A DNA stretch of 19,661 nucleotides from Cyanobacteria bacterium UBA11370 (GTDB lineage Bacteria; Cyanobacteriota; Cyanobacteriia; Cyanobacteriales; Coleofasciculaceae): assembly GCA_003486645.1 (NCBI GenBank), contig DNGI01000394.1:393-20053 (forward strand), given 5' to 3'. Of the stretch, positions 1-6,851 are shown one piece after another. Numbering within the stretch: position 1 is the first letter of the stretch; each line of letters starts with the position of its first letter. The translations under genes were made by a program, and so were the position numbers. The notes below the pieces were generated by a model. The model was not told where the DNA came from, did no database searches, and saw nothing but the letters and a program-made list of their open reading frames with translations.

Positions 1-190
1 GGCGAGGTCTAGGTCTTGACACTCGACGCGGGTTGGGAGTCACAGCCGCTGGGCGAGGTCTAGGTCTTGACACTGGACGCGGTTTGGGAGCAACTGCCGC
101 TGGACGGGGTTTGGGAGTTGACACTCGACGGGTTGGTTTGGGTTTGGAAGTTACAGCCGCTGGGCGGGGTCTGGGGGTGAAAACTTGACG
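1..190. repeat. 51-base tandem repeats coding the TonB Pro/Arg-rich tail
   Basis: Two near-identical 51-base units (1-51 and 52-102, a few substitutions) are followed by more degenerate, length-varied copies to about 190. The period is 17 codons, so the reading frame of tonB is kept. The units encode Pro-Arg/Lys-Pro-rich peptides. The array continues off the left edge, so its copy number is unknown. Confidence 0.75.
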
Positions 191-1732
191 GGGTTTGGGA
201 GCGGTTGTTGATGTCCGACTGGCTGTACTGCGTCTTGGTACTGAAGGGGTTGAACTGCTAGCTGACGCTGTAGAGGAAGAACGATTCTCAGAGGAATTAC
301 TGGCTACGTTACTGGTGTTAGAAGGAGCCTCGCGGTTTCTCCGTTCTTGCTCTAGACGCTGGCGCTGTCGTTGTGAGCCTTGAATTTCAAAGTGATTGGT
401 TGCGGTAACTCCTTGTCGTCCGGCGGCTGATGGATCTAAGCGCCAATCCTTTACGGCTTCTAGGGTTGCTTTGTCTATGTCTCTGTTCCCGCTAGAGGTG
501 GCAAGCTGGATATTAGTGGGACGGCCGTTTTCATCAATGTCGAAGGTTACTCTAGCTGTGCCTTCTACACCTCGCCTGCGAGCTTGACTTGGATATGTCG
601 GTGCAGGACAATCACGACAATACAATCCAGCGCTGTTCCTTTCACTTTCCCCATTTCCCTCTACGGAGCGCTCATTCCTTCTGGTGGCGACTTGTGTTGG
701 ATCGGGTTGTGAGCCTGAATTATTGCTCCTATCTTCCGTTGTGTTATTGTTATCTGTTTCTCCGGTAGCTATTTGGTTTGAACCAGTTCCTACGCCTTCT
801 CCATTACCATTGCGCGATCGCTCATTTCTCCCTGCAATTTCTGTTGTGTCTGTTCCGGATTCGGAAGTATTGCTCCTGCCTTCAGTTGTGTTACTGTTGT
901 CGGAGTTATTGTTGGAATTCTCCGCTGACGCGACTTGGCTGTCTCCGCTGAAATTTCGGATTCCTGATAATAAACTCTCTCTACTCCCTCGTGCCCAAGC
1001 CGGTTTTTCGACCTCAGTTGGTTCATTTTCTGGTTTGTAAGGTCTGGGGTTTGCGAGTACTGCGACATCTGGGAGTGCCACTTTCGGAATTGATACTGAT
1101 TGTGACTCCTGAGTTAATGGTTCAGCTTCGGATTGAGGTTCTTGAGCGACTTTCTGGGGTTCTTCTGGTTTAGGTTCGGATTGAGGTTCTTCTTGGTCTG
1201 GTTCGGCTTGAGAACTATCTGCTATTTTCTTTGGTTCTTCGGGTTCGGGTTCAGATTCAGGCTTTTTAGGAGTTTCTTGGGGGCTTTCTCGTTCGGATTG
1301 GGGCGTTTCTTTGGGTTTGGGTGGTTCAGCGGCAGTTCGCTCTGAGGTGGATTCAGACTGCTGTCTCGATGGGGAAGTCTCGCGGGTGTCGAGAGGCTTT
1401 GAGGAGCGACTTGAATCAGCATCTTCGGTTTTAACGGAGGGTGCATCTGACGATCCACCTGCCAAGCGGCTGAGAATCGGAGAACTTTCTTGTTCAGCGA
1501 CTCGCTCGATTTCTTCTATTTCCGGTTCTTCTTCCAGTTTGTCCGGCTCAACGACTACAATTTCCATCGGTTCGGCTTCGGGTTCTAATACCTGCTGCCA
1601 TGGAATTGTTGCCCCTAGAGTCAGTGCTACTGCATGGAATAGCGCTGAACCCACAAGGCTGAACGCCAGAAAAAACTTTAACTGTTGAGTTTCTCGTTCT
1701 CGTTGCTCTACACAAAAATTTGATAGGCTCAT
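1..1732 (-). CDS. tonB: TonB family energy transducer, 3' end outside window
   Basis: Read on the minus strand, one frame stays open from ATG at 1732 to the window edge (at least 577 codons); no stop is seen, so the gene is partial. It would couple the proton motive force, via ExbB-ExbD, to outer-membrane TonB-dependent receptors. Seen: a short cytoplasmic N-terminus, one membrane helix at about residues 18-43 carrying a SxxxH motif (S29, H33) as in E. coli TonB, then a long Pro/Glu/Ser-rich periplasmic linker (about 50-370). The TonB C-terminal domain is at about 375-452, starting CPAPTYPSQA and including VTFDIDENG. AAGGA lies 9 nt before the ATG. Oddly, the protein continues at least 125 residues past the domain as an Arg/Gln/Ser stretch and then KPRP-type repeats. 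Divergent exbB-exbD supports the call. Confidence 0.88.
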   Translation of the reverse strand, partial: MSLSNFCVEQRERETQQLKFFLAFSLVGSALFHAVALTLGATIPWQQVLEPEAEPMEIVVVEPDKLEEEPEIEEIERVAEQESSPILSRLAGGSSDAPSVKTEDADSSRSSKPLDTRETSPSRQQSESTSERTAAEPPKPKETPQSERESPQETPKKPESEPEPEEPKKIADSSQAEPDQEEPQSEPKPEEPQKVAQEPQSEAEPLTQESQSVSIPKVALPDVAVLANPRPYKPENEPTEVEKPAWARGSRESLLSGIRNFSGDSQVASAENSNNNSDNSNTTEGRSNTSESGTDTTEIAGRNERSRNGNGEGVGTGSNQIATGETDNNNTTEDRSNNSGSQPDPTQVATRRNERSVEGNGESERNSAGLYCRDCPAPTYPSQARRRGVEGTARVTFDIDENGRPTNIQLATSSGNRDIDKATLEAVKDWRLDPSAAGRQGVTATNHFEIQGSQRQRQRLEQERRNREAPSNTSNVASNSSENRSSSTASASSSTPSVPRRSTASRTSTTAPKPRQVFTPRPRPAAVTSKPKPTRRVSTPKPRPAAVAPKPRPVSRPRPRPAAVTPNPRRVSRPRPR

Positions 1733-1801
1733 GCCAAACAATCCTTATCCCCAAATTGCACCACGACAAACTTTGACACGCTAGAGGGAGAGCCTAGTAC
1801 T

Positions 1802-1823
1802 CCGTCAAACCTTACATTGACGG
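1802..1823. promoter_or_regulatory. Inverted repeat upstream of tonB, possible operator
   Basis: CCGTCAA (1802-1808) and TTGACGG (1817-1823) are perfect 7-base arms around an 8-base spacer, centred about 80 bases upstream of the tonB start. Size and place fit a dimeric repressor site; a 5' UTR hairpin is the alternative. The protein binding it is unknown. Confidence 0.35.
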
Positions 1824-1833
1824 GTTGGTAGAA

Positions 1834-1860
1834 GACAAGGGAGACAAGGAGCACAAGGGA
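1834..1860. repeat. 9-mer short tandem repeats (GACAAGGGA type), 3 copies
   Basis: GACAAGGGA, GACAAGGAG and CACAAGGGA follow one another without gaps. The same 9-mer family recurs at 19592-19627. Such short intergenic tandem repeats are common in cyanobacteria. Confidence 0.75.
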
Positions 1861-2055
1861 GAAATCTCTTAAAAATTACCCCTCAAATCTACCTTGACGC
1901 TCTACTAGACTTAGGTTGAGCTATTTGGAAACACGTTAGTCTACCAATTTGCTCTTGCCCCTAAAGTAATGCCCAAGTAGCAAGTGCCAAGAATTCTAGG
2001 CGATGAATATTCAGTAACTGTTAAAACCTCCCACTACGCAGAAGGCAGTTTTTAC

Positions 2056-2131
2056 TAGTCCCCGGAAATCATGGAATAACTGGGGACACGCGTGCAAAAC
2101 AGCGGAAAGCAAGTGCATACTTGTCCCCGCT
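2056..2131. other. Pair of possible hairpins
   Basis: GTCCCC at about 2057 pairs with GGGGAC at about 2082-2087. Just after it, AGCGG...CCGCT encloses an inner stem CAAGT-GCAT-ACTTG. Together they could form two adjacent structures in a transcript, or be part of a dispersed repeat. No poly-T run follows, so neither is a clear terminator. Confidence 0.3.
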
Positions 2132-2233
2132 ATTATTGCAACTAATTTTCATCACGCCGATAATCATAGAGCGACTTGCTACAAATATCAAGCAATAATT
2201 TAATTAATTTTTCTTTAAGATTCGGCAAACAAA

Positions 2234-2268
2234 AAGCTAAAAAGCTTACTATGAAAGGATTTTAGCTT
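2234..2268. promoter_or_regulatory. 9-base inverted repeat upstream of exbB
   Basis: AAGCTAAAA (2234-2242) and TTTTAGCTT (2260-2268) are perfect inverted arms around a 17-base spacer, about 260 bases before exbB. It may be an AT-rich operator or a hairpin; no protein can be assigned. Confidence 0.3.
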
Positions 2269-2410
2269 CAATCTTCTGTTCCCAAGGGTGCAATATTGGT
2301 TACTATGCGTTTATGACTATTGACAAGACTTGTCAGTTTCCTTTATACAATAAACTCTTAGACTCACTAAGCTGCTGTGTATTGGTCAGTTGTCAGTTGT
2401 CATTGGCAAA

Positions 2411-2470
2411 CAACCAACAACCAACAACCAACAACCAACAACCAACAACCAACAACCAACAACCAACAAC
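2411..2470. repeat. Heptamer short tandem repeat (CAACCAA), 8 copies plus remnant
   Basis: Eight perfect CAACCAA units run from 2411 to 2466 and a partial unit follows, ending about 55 bases before the exbB start. A related TCAGTTG motif repeats just upstream (2388-2400). This is the short tandemly repeated repetitive (STRR) type known from cyanobacteria. Its place in the exbB leader makes copy-number effects on expression conceivable. Confidence 0.9.
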
Positions 2471-2526
2471 AAAACCAATGCCAGGGCAAGCTTACAGAGT
2501 TTTGAAATTACTATATTTGAGAGTGA

Positions 2527-3177
2527 ATGACAGCTAGTAAATGGTTTGTGGCGTGTGGAATCGTGGCTTGGCCGCTGTTAGCGTTTTCCATTGTTGGGCT
2601 TGCCCTAATTGTCGAGCGGGTTGTATTTTGGTATCGAGTCAATCGTCGGCAACGCCGGGTTGTTCGGGAAGTACTTAAAACTTATCCCTATGATCCAGAA
2701 GCGGCGCTGAATTGGCTTAAAAAGAATGCTGATTTACCGATTGCGCGAATTTTTCTAGAAGGTTTAGAACTCAACCACCCAAGTCCAGAGAAATTTCGGA
2801 TTGCGATCGAAAGTGCTGCCCAAGCGGAATTGCCAACACTAAAGCGATTTAGTACCGTATTTGATACGATTGTTGCCATTGCTCCCTTGTTGGGGTTGTT
2901 AGGAACAGTTTTAGGTTTGATTACTGCGTTTGGTTCTCTGACGCTTGGCGATGTGGGGGGAACCAAGACAGCGGGTGTTACAGCGGGTATTAGTGAAGCG
3001 CTGGTTTCGACAGCTTCAGGATTAGTGGTTGCGCTCTTTACACTGTTATTTGCAAATACGTTTCGCGGATTTTACCTGCGAGAAATTGCCCGAATTCAAG
3101 AGTATGGCGGGCAGATGGAATTATTGTACTTAGAGCGTTACGAAAAAGAAGAGGTATCTTATGCGTCTAGCCGATGA
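2527..3177 (+). CDS. exbB: ExbB/TolQ/MotA family proton channel subunit
   Basis: 216 residues, the family's usual size. ExbB pentamers form the proton-conducting scaffold in the inner membrane that energises TonB. Three membrane segments are visible: about 9-35, 112-136 and 153-180. A cytoplasmic loop of about 75 residues lies between the first two. The family signature APLLGLLGTVLGLI is at 119-132, and the third helix is rich in small residues (TAGISEALVSTASGL). The last 17 bases overlap exbD, so the two are translated together. TolQ is the main alternative; the divergent tonB favours ExbB. The GTGA just before the ATG gives only a weak ribosome site. Confidence 0.9.
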   Translation: MTASKWFVACGIVAWPLLAFSIVGLALIVERVVFWYRVNRRQRRVVREVLKTYPYDPEAALNWLKKNADLPIARIFLEGLELNHPSPEKFRIAIESAAQAELPTLKRFSTVFDTIVAIAPLLGLLGTVLGLITAFGSLTLGDVGGTKTAGVTAGISEALVSTASGLVVALFTLLFANTFRGFYLREIARIQEYGGQMELLYLERYEKEEVSYASSR

Positions 3178-3568
3178 ACCTGATCTCCCTTCTCAAATCA
3201 ACATCGTGCCGATGATCGATGTTATATTCGCCATTCTGACCTTTTTCATTATTTCGACACTCTATTTAACCCGTTCAGAAGGACTGTCGGTGAATCTGCC
3301 AAAAGCTGCAACCGCAGAAACACAGCGTACTGCCCAAATTAATGTAACGGTTGAGGCAGATGGCGCAATTGCACTCAACCGCGAGTCGATCGCACTTTTT
3401 GATCTTGAAGATGCGGTACGATCTCTGATTGAGCCTAATTCCGAATCACTGGTGGTGATTAATGCCGATGAAGCAGTCGATCACGGGCGAGTGGTGAGTG
3501 TGATGGATCGGTTGCGTCGGATTCAAGGGGCAAAATTAGCGATCGCTGCTGAAAAACAACAGCCCTAA
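3161..3568 (+). CDS. exbD: ExbD/TolR family biopolymer transport protein
   Basis: 135 residues, the normal ExbD length. It is the partner that sits within the ExbB pentamer and carries the protonatable aspartate. Seen: a short cytoplasmic N-terminus and one membrane helix at about 15-37 beginning INIVPMIDVIF. D20 aligns with the essential membrane aspartate (D25 in E. coli ExbD). A periplasmic domain rich in beta-strand pattern follows, including a VVINADEAVDHGRVV stretch typical of the family. It starts inside the end of exbB. The gene is intact, and the TnpB insertion begins only a few tens of bases after its stop. Confidence 0.9.
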   Translation: MRLADEPDLPSQINIVPMIDVIFAILTFFIISTLYLTRSEGLSVNLPKAATAETQRTAQINVTVEADGAIALNRESIALFDLEDAVRSLIEPNSESLVVINADEAVDHGRVVSVMDRLRRIQGAKLAIAAEKQQP

Positions 3569-3658
3569 CGAGACTTAAACAAATAGTTTATCAGAAAAAT
3601 GGGTAGAAACCCCGTCCTTCTCGGACGGCTTTACAGGGAATATGGTAGAATGTGAGGT

Positions 3659-4849
3659 ATGACTCAACGCGCTTACCAATACCGATTTTACCCAACACCG
3701 GAGCAAGAACAACTTTTGCGCCAAACATTGGGCTGTGTAAGGTGGGTTTACAACAAAGCGCTGCACAGCATAACTGAAGCTTGGTATTCTCGACAAGAGC
3801 GGATCGACTACAAACAGACATCCGAGATGTTGACAGACTGGAAAAAGCAAGAAGACTTGCAGTTTCTCAATGATGTTAGCTCAGTACCATTGCAGCAAGG
3901 ACTGAGAAACTTGCAAAAAGCCTTCACCAACTTCTGGGCAGGTCGTGCCAAGTACCCCAACTTTAAGAAGAAACGGAGTGGTGGCACGGCTGAGTTTACC
4001 CGTTCGGCTTTCAAGTGGAAGGACGGACAACTGTGGTTGGCCAAGTGTTCCCAACCCCTGCCAATTCGCTGGAGTCGAACAATCCCGGCGGGTTGCCAAC
4101 CGTCCACTGTCACCGTGAGACTGGGGGCATCAGGGCGCTGGTTCGTCTCGTTGTTGGTTGATGACCACACCGTCAAGCCATTGCCTCAAGTTGATAAGGT
4201 CATAGGGATTGATGCCGGAATCACCTCCTTGATGGCTACCAGTGATGGGGAAAAGATTGCCAATCCTAAGCATTTTAAACGCCTTCGATATAAGTTGAGG
4301 AAGGCTCAAAAAGCCTTGGATCGTAAAGTTAAAGGCTCCTCGAATAGAGAGAAGGCGAGACATAAAGTTGCTCGTATTCACGCAGCCATTGCTGATGCTC
4401 GCACAGATTTTCTACACAAGCTGACGACTCGACTGGTACGTGAAAACCAAACAATTGCTATCGAGGATTTGGCTGTGAAGAACATGATGAAAAACCGCCA
4501 ATTGGCACAAGCTATTGCAGATGCAAGTTGGTCGGAGTTAATTCGTCAGTTGGAATACAAGTGCCAGTGGTATAGTCGGACACTGGTTAAGATTGACCGT
4601 TGGTTTCCTAGCTCTAAACGTTGCGGAAACTGCGGTTACATTGTTGATAAATTGCCGCTTGATGTTCGTGAGTGGGACTGCCCTGAATGTGGGACGCACC
4701 ATGACCGAGACATTAATGCCGCACAAAATATCCTTGCCGCAGGACTTGCGGTGTTAGTCTGTGGAGCGAATGTAAGACCTGACAGACATGAGTCTGAAGG
4801 GCAGTTGCGAAAAACCCGTAAGGGAAGGAAACAGAAACCCAAGTCGTGA
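3659..4849 (+). CDS. tnpB: RNA-guided endonuclease TnpB family protein
   Basis: 396 residues, full length for TnpB. It starts with a helix-turn-helix type N-terminus (YQYRFYPTPEQEQLL) and has all three RuvC acidic residues: D185 in GIDAGITSL, E269 in IAIEDLAVKNMM, and D351 in HDRDINAAQNIL. The zinc ribbon is complete (C322/C325 and C341/C344). It is therefore probably an active DNA nuclease using an omega RNA made from the element's right end. No stop or frameshift is seen. The C-terminus is basic and ends as the right-end hairpins begin, as usual for tnpB. It is transcribed toward the CRISPR regulator gene. Confidence 0.93.
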   Translation: MTQRAYQYRFYPTPEQEQLLRQTLGCVRWVYNKALHSITEAWYSRQERIDYKQTSEMLTDWKKQEDLQFLNDVSSVPLQQGLRNLQKAFTNFWAGRAKYPNFKKKRSGGTAEFTRSAFKWKDGQLWLAKCSQPLPIRWSRTIPAGCQPSTVTVRLGASGRWFVSLLVDDHTVKPLPQVDKVIGIDAGITSLMATSDGEKIANPKHFKRLRYKLRKAQKALDRKVKGSSNREKARHKVARIHAAIADARTDFLHKLTTRLVRENQTIAIEDLAVKNMMKNRQLAQAIADASWSELIRQLEYKCQWYSRTLVKIDRWFPSSKRCGNCGYIVDKLPLDVREWDCPECGTHHDRDINAAQNILAAGLAVLVCGANVRPDRHESEGQLRKTRKGRKQKPKS

Positions 4850-4890
4850 GTCTTGGGAATCCTCGTGCCTTCAGGCCGAGGAGGAGGTCA
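4838..4890 (+). ncRNA. Putative omega RNA 3' scaffold at the element's right end
   Basis: CCCAAG/CTTGGG (4838-4857) and the bulged hairpin CCTCG-t-GCCT-tc-AGGC-CGAGG (4861-4881) lie in series at the tnpB 3' end and finish at GGAGGTCAA. In studied TnpB elements this stretch is the scaffold of the guide RNA, and the guide is copied from the flank just past the end. The 5' limit inside tnpB cannot be seen. Confidence 0.55.
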
Positions 4891-6243
4891 AAAGGTTAAA
4901 TAAAGTTGAGCTTCTGCGGAAACTTCTGCGGTCATTTTTTGCCTCAGTTCCCAAGGCATAAGCACTTCTCCATGGGGTCGCCAAGCTCTTAAACGCATTT
5001 TCACATTGGTATCATCGTCTCGATAGCGAACGCAGTAGTAGGCATCAGAACGTTGGCGAGATTGGAGAACGTTTAATAATGCCTGTTGATGTTCTTGGTT
5101 AGGGGTGTGCTGTCGAATTAGTTGTTCGGCTTGCTGATAGCTGACAGATTTAAAGGTATCGTGGCGGAAAGTGCCTTGAACGTAGCGGTCATGAAACGTT
5201 CGTTCAAATCGCAATAGCATTAGTTTAGGTGGCTCGTAAAAATCAAAACCCCAAGCTTGCTCCATTTGTTCTCGGATATAGTCAGGTTTAGGCAAGTTGT
5301 TTGGGTAGTGTTTGAAGAGTAGATAAGGGATATCTTCATTCGTCCAGTCCAACTGATTAATTTGTTGAATGCGGTCTAGGCGGTAGTTGTACCACTCGCC
5401 TTTGCAAGTTGGTGTTTGACCAAAAGCACAGAGGTAAATCGCTCGTCTGACGTAGTAAAGGCAGACTGGGTAAACAATACATTTGATAGTCACGCCTTCT
5501 CTGGCACTATTGTAGGTGATCCGAATCGGAGGAATCGAGGAAAGCGCCCACAATTGTTTTAATTTTTCGTGCCAGTCTTCTACTCGTTCTTGGTTCGTTT
5601 TATGGATGATGTAGTCTACTTCAAAGAAGAATCGTTTCTCGCCTGCAATTGGCTCTTTCAGACTCTGAGCAAGATCGGCTAAGTCAAGGTTGAGCAGGGC
5701 TAAATCATAGGTATCGAATTGAGTATTATTTGTTTTAGCACTACCCCTTACGGGACTGTTGGGAAAATTAGTAACCCGCAGGTAGTGATGTCCATCACGC
5801 TTGAGCCATCCAAGTTTGGTGAGGATTTGCAAGTCAGCTTGGAGGGAGCGGCGAGTCACGGCAAACAAGCGCTGCTTTAACAGTTTATCGAGTTTTGGGG
5901 GAGTGGCATCGTGAAGAGAGAGCGATCGCCGCCACTCAGACTGTGAGACTCCAATTGTGCGATCGAAAATCCAGTCAGCCGTTGTTTTGGCACAAGCACA
6001 GTTAAAGTCGTGGAGAGGAGGAATGGCTTCTCCTTGAGGGTGAGTTGAACTAAAAAAGCTATTTCGCCAGTCGGCGAAGGTGAAGGAGTCGTCTACTTGA
6101 ATACGATTGGTCTCATCGCCATAGAGGGTGATGAGTAATGCCCATAAACGAATGGATCGCGGTAGGTTTTGTTTGAGGGAACCCCGTGCTAGCCATTGTA
6201 GGAGTTCGATCTGGGGACGTTGAGTAAAAATTTGTTCGCACAT
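4888..6243 (-). CDS. WYL-domain CRISPR-associated regulator, TIGR03985 family
   Basis: 451 residues. I recognise it as the TIGR03985 CRISPR-associated family, seen in cyanobacteria beside type III loci. Seen: an N-terminal helical part, a probable winged helix at about 117-157 (LDKLLKQRLFAVTRRSLQADL), and a WYL-like region at about 255-292 with EWYNYRLDRI in place of the classical motif. A C-terminal segment containing VLMPWELR resembles the WCX extension of WYL regulators. It is presumably a ligand-responsive DNA-binding protein controlling the adjacent cas operon. It is divergent from csx3, with 101 bases between the starts. Its stop codon falls on the terminal TCA of the TnpB element, so the native C-terminus may have been slightly altered. 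Confidence 0.82.
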   Translation of the reverse strand: MCEQIFTQRPQIELLQWLARGSLKQNLPRSIRLWALLITLYGDETNRIQVDDSFTFADWRNSFFSSTHPQGEAIPPLHDFNCACAKTTADWIFDRTIGVSQSEWRRSLSLHDATPPKLDKLLKQRLFAVTRRSLQADLQILTKLGWLKRDGHHYLRVTNFPNSPVRGSAKTNNTQFDTYDLALLNLDLADLAQSLKEPIAGEKRFFFEVDYIIHKTNQERVEDWHEKLKQLWALSSIPPIRITYNSAREGVTIKCIVYPVCLYYVRRAIYLCAFGQTPTCKGEWYNYRLDRIQQINQLDWTNEDIPYLLFKHYPNNLPKPDYIREQMEQAWGFDFYEPPKLMLLRFERTFHDRYVQGTFRHDTFKSVSYQQAEQLIRQHTPNQEHQQALLNVLQSRQRSDAYYCVRYRDDDTNVKMRLRAWRPHGEVLMPWELRQKMTAEVSAEAQLYLTF

Positions 6244-6278
6244 GGGATAAAGCTCTAGTTTCTCCCAGTATCCGGCAT

Positions 6279-6300
6279 TTTGGAAGAGTGGTTTTCCAAA
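6279..6300. promoter_or_regulatory. Candidate operator in the regulator-csx3 divergent promoter
   Basis: TTTGGAA (6279-6285) and TTCCAAA (6294-6300) form a perfect 7-base inverted repeat with an 8-base spacer. It is the most symmetrical element between the divergent starts at 6243 and 6345. A TTTCCAAA half-site recurs at 6796-6803, ahead of the CARF gene. That it binds the WYL protein is inference. Confidence 0.45.
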
Positions 6301-6344
6301 GGGGTGTTAGAGTAGCGTCATCCAAAGTAGAACAGAGGTTGGTT

Positions 6345-6689
6345 ATGAATCCAATTCAACTTGAGGTGATTGCTCATTACACCCAGGAGGGTCTCTCCTA
6401 TCAACACCTACGTTTTCAGATTAAAACAGATGACGGTGTGATTGCTCCGGCAGATATTAAGGGGTTGAAACTGCCAGAAGGAATTCAATTTAACCAAGGA
6501 ATTGTAATTGAGGGCAAGGGGCCAATTTGGTTGTATGGCTACCTGGTTCATGAGTGCCATCCGGCAGCTTGGGTGGGATGCTATGACCCTCGGTTGGGTG
6601 CTGTGGTGGTTGCTACGCATACTCACGAGGTATCGGTGAGTCAGGTTTTAAAGTTAGATTTGCCAGCATCGGTTGGGAATAAAGGTTAA
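6345..6689 (+). CDS. csx3: Csx3/Crn3 family cyclic oligoadenylate ring nuclease
   Basis: 114 residues. The central block GKGPIWLYGYLVHECH followed by YDPRLGAVVVATH matches archaeal Csx3 closely from memory, including the residues implicated in cA4 cleavage: H72, D81 and R83, corresponding to A. fulgidus H60, D69 and R71. It should degrade cyclic tetra-adenylate and so damp the type III signal. I chose ATG 6345 because GAGG precedes it and the length fits the family; an in-frame GTG at 6288 would add 19 residues unlike Csx3 and overlap the candidate operator. Many cyanobacterial Csx3 proteins carry a C-terminal AAA domain; this one does not. It is the first gene on the plus-strand side of the divergent promoter. 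Confidence 0.92.
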   Translation: MNPIQLEVIAHYTQEGLSYQHLRFQIKTDDGVIAPADIKGLKLPEGIQFNQGIVIEGKGPIWLYGYLVHECHPAAWVGCYDPRLGAVVVATHTHEVSVSQVLKLDLPASVGNKG

Positions 6690-6851
6690 GAGTTGGGAGT
6701 AGAGGGGTGAGTTTTGAAATGTCTGTTAAACCTGAAGTTGAGTTGCAAGTAATTGCCTTGAGAGGAAGCGATCGCTCATCTTAATCGAAGAGTAGTTTCC
6801 AAACTATTCCGTTAACTTAGATCTATATCTAGTGGAGTTTAGCAACACGAT
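6690..6851 (+). promoter_or_regulatory. csx3-CARF intergenic spacer with half-site and short reading frame
   Basis: This 162-base gap is the only sizeable break between csx3 and the last cas gene. It contains a HIP1 octamer, a TTTCCAAA half-site (6796-6803) followed by an AT-rich stretch (TTAACTTAGATCTATATC) that could hold a -10 box, and a 21-codon reading frame at 6719-6784 with no good support. A second promoter here is possible but not proven. Confidence 0.35.

Larger units (their letters stand above)
1733..2526. other. tonB-exbB divergent intergenic region
   Basis: About 800 bases with no convincing gene. It holds a 22-base inverted repeat (1802-1823), three 9-mer repeats (1834-1860), two possible hairpins (2056-2131), a 9-base inverted repeat (2234-2268) and eight heptamers (2411-2470). 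Promoters for tonB and exbB must lie here, but I cannot place -10/-35 boxes with confidence, nor do I see a clear Fur box. Confidence 0.6.
3595..4890 (+). mobile_element. tnpB-only insertion sequence (IS200/IS605 superfamily, IS1341-like)
   Basis: A TnpB gene is bracketed by subterminal hairpins: CCGTCC-TTCTC-GGACGG at 3612-3628 on the left, and on the right CCTCG/CGAGG with an inner GCCT/AGGC stem at 4861-4881. The right side ends GAGGAGGTCAA, a typical right end for this group. No tnpA is present, so movement would need a transposase supplied in trans. The left boundary is approximate (a few tens of bases uncertain). The right boundary falls on the stop codon of the downstream minus-strand regulator. 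Confidence 0.75.

Noticed and set aside
1..190. Regular 51-base repeats as a possible CRISPR array
   Set aside because: The whole 51-base unit is repeated with no variable spacer, and it stays in frame within tonB.
195..1688. Several open frames on the plus strand (195-383, 396-587, 684-1040, 1311-1688) and short minus-strand frames in 790-1769
   Set aside because: They lie across the long tonB frame and have low-complexity, repetitive composition; the tonB frame has a membrane helix, a proper C-terminal domain and a ribosome site.
1733..2526. tRNA or other structured RNA gene in the tonB-exbB gap
   Set aside because: No cloverleaf or TTC loop pattern was found; the hairpins seen are short and unrelated to a known RNA.
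2313..2537. 74-codon frame ending inside exbB
   Set aside because: A third of it is translated heptamer repeat (NNQQPTT-like), with no ribosome site or recognisable family.
3575..4842. Minus-strand frames opposite tnpB
   Set aside because: Shadows of a full-length tnpB with all catalytic residues.
6288..6344. GTG start 19 codons upstream for csx3
   Set aside because: The extra residues do not resemble Csx3, overlap the inverted repeat, and ATG 6345 has a ribosome site and gives the family length.
6719..6784. 21-codon frame MSVKPEVELQ... between csx3 and the CARF gene
   Set aside because: Too short and unlike anything known; it runs through a HIP1 octamer and has only a distant GAGGGG-like sequence upstream.
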